A stretch of DNA of 16,963 bases from positions 1 to 16,963 of the forward strand of contig NZ_CAMPHV010000073.1 in NCBI RefSeq assembly GCF_946886105.1. The letters are read 5' to 3'. This document shows positions 14,744 to 16,963 of this stretch, piece by piece (position 1 is the stretch's first letter; each line of letters starts with the position of its first letter). The notes under the pieces were generated by a model. It was not told the DNA's origin, did not search any database, and saw nothing but the letters and a program-made list of their open reading frames with translations. The translations under genes and the position numbers were made by a program. This DNA comes from an uncultured Pseudomonas sp. GTDB lineage: Bacteria > Pseudomonadota > Gammaproteobacteria > Pseudomonadales > Pseudomonadaceae.

Positions 14744-15121
14744 CTATTGCTTGCTCATCCCCGTAGCGCCGACCGGGTTCAATTCACCGGCATAGCGCGC
14801 GAATATCACCGGCTTACCGCCGATACGCGCCGACTTGCCCACGGCATAGATCCTGTCGCCTTTAGCGATTTGCATTTGCCCCAGCTTGGTCGCATCGCCA
14901 AGATTGACCACCACGCGCTTACCCTGGGGAGTTTCCAACTTCAGCAAGCGGTGCTTGTTCTGCGAACCTTTGATCGTCAGGTCTCGACTATCGACCACCT
15001 GCCCTATCACGGAGCGGAAACCGGTTTTGTTCTGGCCGTCTTTTGCCATGTCGTCGGCCAGAGCCGGAGCGGTGAGCCCCAGGCTGGAAGCCAGCAAGAT
15101 GGATGAAATGATAGGTTTCAT
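14744..15121 (-). CDS. Small exported basic protein, possible OB-like fold
   Basis: A 125-residue protein with a signal peptide (residues 1-22, ending PALA). The mature part has about 18 Lys/Arg against 9 Asp/Glu. Strand-rich pattern: VIGQVVDSRDLTIKG, HRLLKLETPQGKRVVVNLGD, KGDRIYAVGKSARIGGKPVIFA. Such alternation of a short barrel with 'GDRIYAVGK' and 'GKPVIFARYAG' is reminiscent of bacterial OB-fold stress proteins, but I do not recognise a named family. GGGAG lies six bases before the ATG. It is 18 bases downstream of the Asp/Trp-rich gene and surely in the same operon. A cationic partner for that strongly acidic protein is a possible role, by inference only. Confidence 0.75.
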   Translation of the reverse strand: MKPIISSILLASSLGLTAPALADDMAKDGQNKTGFRSVIGQVVDSRDLTIKGSQNKHRLLKLETPQGKRVVVNLGDATKLGQMQIAKGDRIYAVGKSARIGGKPVIFARYAGELNPVGATGMSKQ

Positions 15122-15139
15122 GGTGTTCTCCCGTCTGAG

Positions 15140-15418
15140 TTACACATCCAGCCAGCCTTCATCGCCGACGTCGTCATAGGTATTCCAGTCGCTGTCGTAG
15201 TCGCCGTACCAATTATTCCAATCTGAATCGGTGACATCCCAGCCATAGTCGGGGTCGTAATACCCCCAGTCGTCGTTATCCCAGTTATCGGTTTCCCACC
15301 AGTCGTTGTCGTAGGTGCTCCAGGAATCCCACGTGTCCCAGGTGTCCGCCATCGCGGGCCCGACGGCGCCGGCGCACAGCGCCATGACGAGCGCGATGCC
15401 GGTCAGTAGTTTTTTCAT
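15140..15418 (-). CDS. Small exported Asp/Trp/Tyr-rich protein of unknown function
   Basis: A 92-residue protein. Residues 1-24 are a clear signal peptide (MKKLL, hydrophobic core, PAMA). The mature 68 residues contain about 21 Asp, 12 Trp and 7 Tyr, with no Lys, Arg, His or Cys. Repeated units look like D-x-W, as in DTWDTWDSW, DNDWW, DNDDWGYYDPDYGWD and DSDWNTYDD. GGAGG eight bases before the ATG supports translation, as does the signal peptide. The net charge near -23 and spaced Asp/Asn groups suggest binding of divalent or trivalent cations or of a cationic partner; this is inference. It is the first gene of a two-gene operon with the basic protein at 14744-15121. I know of no family with this composition. 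Confidence 0.8.
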   Translation of the reverse strand: MKKLLTGIALVMALCAGAVGPAMADTWDTWDSWSTYDNDWWETDNWDNDDWGYYDPDYGWDVTDSDWNNWYGDYDSDWNTYDDVGDEGWLDV

Positions 15419-15760
15419 CTTCGATTCCTCCGTTCAGGACGTTCGTTGACGAGCGCCTGGGCAATCGCAAAAAGCGCTGCGATCTTCGCCCCCGGCTCTC
15501 TCAGTCGTAGAAGAGCGATAGCCGCGGATGGTTCAGTCATTTTTCCCAAACGCCAAGCTGGAAGGCGCTAAATAGAGCCGTTTGATAGCCGCCTGCCGGG
15601 CGTCGCGCGGGTGTCTTTTGCACCAGCGGCTAAGCTGAAAAGCGCTGCCAAGCACCATCGCCGCCGAAGTTTTTTGAACCCTTTGCGCCAGCACCACGAC
15701 CTACTTGCCAGAACGCACCGCAGAACACTGCGAAACGCCAACACCTGGAGTAGCCATACG
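15419..15760. other. Intergenic region without supported gene
   Basis: These 342 bases separate the divergent Asp/Trp-rich operon and the broken exported-protein gene, so both promoters should be here. I see no promoter with good boxes on either strand. The 11-mer AAAAGCGCTGC occurs twice (15470-15480 and 15638-15648), and ATCGCA/TGCGAT (15464-15469, 15478-15483) could form a small hairpin. Neither is strong. Confidence 0.5.
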
Positions 15761-16829
15761 ATGAATACCCGCCTATCTCCCGCCCGTACCCTGGGCATTC
15801 TGGCCATCAGCGCGCGGCGCCGAGCTTCGCGCAGAAGATCACCACCGCCGCAGTGACTGATATCACCTTCAACGGCCTGCCCAATAGCGTCGACGTACCC
15901 TCAAGGAATGTCGAACGGCTCCTCGATCGCCAATGTCAACGTGCAGTCACTGACCTCAAGCCTGACCCTGCCGATCAGCAGCACGGTGAAATGCGCGAAG
16001 AGCCAATGGGGCTATTCCCACAGCCTGGTGGGCTTCGGCGCCTTCAACCCGACCTTTCTCGATACCGGCGTGGTGCACCAGGCGCCCACCCCAATGCCGG
16101 CCACACCACCTGGACCGGCCTCAAATGGATCACCGAAGCCGCCGCCACCTACCAGTATCAGGTGCCGCTGAATGCGCTGAAAAACCCGGCCAAGGCCAAC
16201 TATCAGCTCGACGTGTTGGCCGAGTTCAACGCCGCGATGAATAGCTTTATCCAGCAGGGTGGCAGCAAGCTCGATTACCTGAAAAGCAATCGCACCATCG
16301 ATGTACAGCGCCAGGTCAGCGTGATGGGCGCCTGCTGGACCGGGTTGAGCAGCAAGGGCTTCGCCACCTATACCAAGCCGCTGACGATCCGCATCAAATA
16401 CCAGGGCAATCCGAAGCTCACGGCGATCAACGCCCAGCTCGGCCAGATGGGTGGCGGCGGTATTCAGGCCGGCCCGCAGCCGATGAAGATCACCGCCGGG
16501 CAGATCCTGCCTTACGCGCCGAACTATCAGGGCGCCTGCCCGGCCGATCTGAAGTTCCGCGTGCAACTCAACGGCGTGGGCAAGGGCGAGGCGCGCTACC
16601 GGATCACCCAAGGCAACAGCACCGTTTACGACTCGCCGGCGCTGCCGTTCGCCGATGGCAACCTGCAGCACGATTTCAATGTGGTGATGCCGTGCGCTTC
16701 AAGGACGAAAAGGCGGCAGTATGGCCAACCCAGTATCACCGTTCCCGTTATGCAGGACCGCAGGTTTATCCGGGACGCTTTGGCAGCCGCGCAAGCGCTC
16801 CCCGGATTGCATCCGGGCTACGTGACTGA
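15761..16829 (+). pseudogene. Frameshifted gene for an exported protein of unknown function
   Basis: The ATG at 15761, with GGAG ten bases upstream, begins a signal-peptide-like MNTRLSPARTLGILAISA, but this frame then stops at 15856. Coding sense continues in another frame from about 15817 (APSFAQKITTAAVTDITFNG), changes near 15902 (GMSNGSSIANVNVQSLT), near 16090 (NAGHTTWTGLKWITEAAATY) and near 16693 (VRFKDEKAAVWPTQYHR), ending at TGA 16827-16829. This needs about four one-base changes: loss, gain, loss, loss. The restored product of about 350 residues would be a secreted, strand-rich protein with few cysteines (KCAKS, GACWT, GACPAD). I do not recognise it. Either the gene decayed recently or the sequence here is poor. 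Its last codons run into repeat elements. Confidence 0.65.
16801..16817. repeat. Short palindrome CCCGGAT-TGC-ATCCGGG
   Basis: Perfect 7-bp arms around TGC, followed by CTACG. This is the core of a common intergenic repeat in Pseudomonas-like genomes (GTAGCCCGGAT... on the other strand). It overlaps the putative tail of the broken gene. Confidence 0.55.
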
Positions 16830-16833
16830 CTTC

Positions 16834-16894
16834 GTAGGGTGCGCCCTGCGCACCAGCGCCAGCGTAGATTCCTGGTGCGCAGGGCGCACCCTAC
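16834..16894. repeat. REP-like palindrome (GTAGGGTGCGCC type)
   Basis: A perfect 23-bp inverted repeat, arms 16834-16856 and 16872-16894, with a 15-nt loop. The arms start GTAGGGTGCGCCCTGCGCAC. The GTAG edge and intergenic position match dispersed repeat elements; its arm sequence differs from that of the repeat at 8493. The remaining 69 bases show no gene I can support. Confidence 0.7.
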
Positions 16895-16963
16895 AGAAGC
16901 TGCCTGCTACACATCACCGAGCCATAGCCTTTTTTCGCCTACCAGCCGCCACCTCCGCCACCC

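Noticed and set aside
16012..16671. Minus-strand open frame (219 codons) over the broken gene
   Set aside because: The plus strand has more protein-like composition with a signal peptide and ribosome site; the minus frame looks like a shadow. It remains the main alternative if the frameshifted gene model is wrong.
16801..16894. CRISPR-like repeats near the window end
   Set aside because: These are two single palindromes of different sequence without regular repeat-spacer units; they fit dispersed intergenic elements.
1..16963. tRNA, rRNA, transposase or integrase genes
   Set aside because: No cloverleaf-like or rRNA sequence, and no transposase or integrase motifs, were seen on either strand.

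Overview
The window is high-GC gammaproteobacterial DNA, most probably from Pseudomonas sensu lato; the species cannot be told from the sequence. The evidence is an extracellular medium-chain-length polyhydroxyalkanoate (mcl-PHA) depolymerase of the Pseudomonas type, a DksA2 paralogue with a half-lost zinc finger beside a COG0523 GTPase, a DUF1302/DUF1329 pair, and REP-like GTAG-flanked hairpins.

Region 1 (about 1-6100) looks like a polymer or ester utilisation block. It holds a cytoplasmic alpha/beta hydrolase (minus), a TetR-type regulator (plus), a DUF1329-DUF1302 envelope operon (minus) and, divergent from it, a secreted mcl-PHA depolymerase (plus). A perfect 13-bp inverted repeat with a 6-nt spacer lies across the likely promoter of the DUF1302 operon. 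Two tandem hairpins follow the depolymerase. Bases 1-125 hold nothing I can support; a terminator for the hydrolase lies at 127-150.

Region 2 (6200-8960) holds small or poorly known genes: a secreted helical protein, a small protein with a C-terminal membrane anchor, a COG0523 GTPase without an obvious Zur site, a REP hairpin, and a secreted six-cysteine protein.

Region 3 (8957-14621) is a zinc-starvation island. A single Zur-type palindrome at 11266-11288 sits midway between two divergent operons. Leftward are dksA2, a COG0523 GTPase of the Zur-linked type and a DUF1826 gene. Rightward are folE2 (zinc-independent GTP cyclohydrolase) and an ABC importer (ATPase, permease, metal-binding protein). 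Together they replace zinc-dependent proteins, allocate scarce zinc, and import more. DUF1826 carries a spacing of H-x-D, H and R residues like that of Fe(II)/2-oxoglutarate oxygenases.

Region 4 (14622-16963) holds a two-gene minus-strand operon for small exported proteins: one extremely rich in Asp, Trp and Tyr, the other a basic protein that may have an OB-like fold. Then comes an exported-protein gene broken by about four single-base frame changes, ending in intergenic repeat elements near the window edge. Bases 15419-15760 have no gene I can support.
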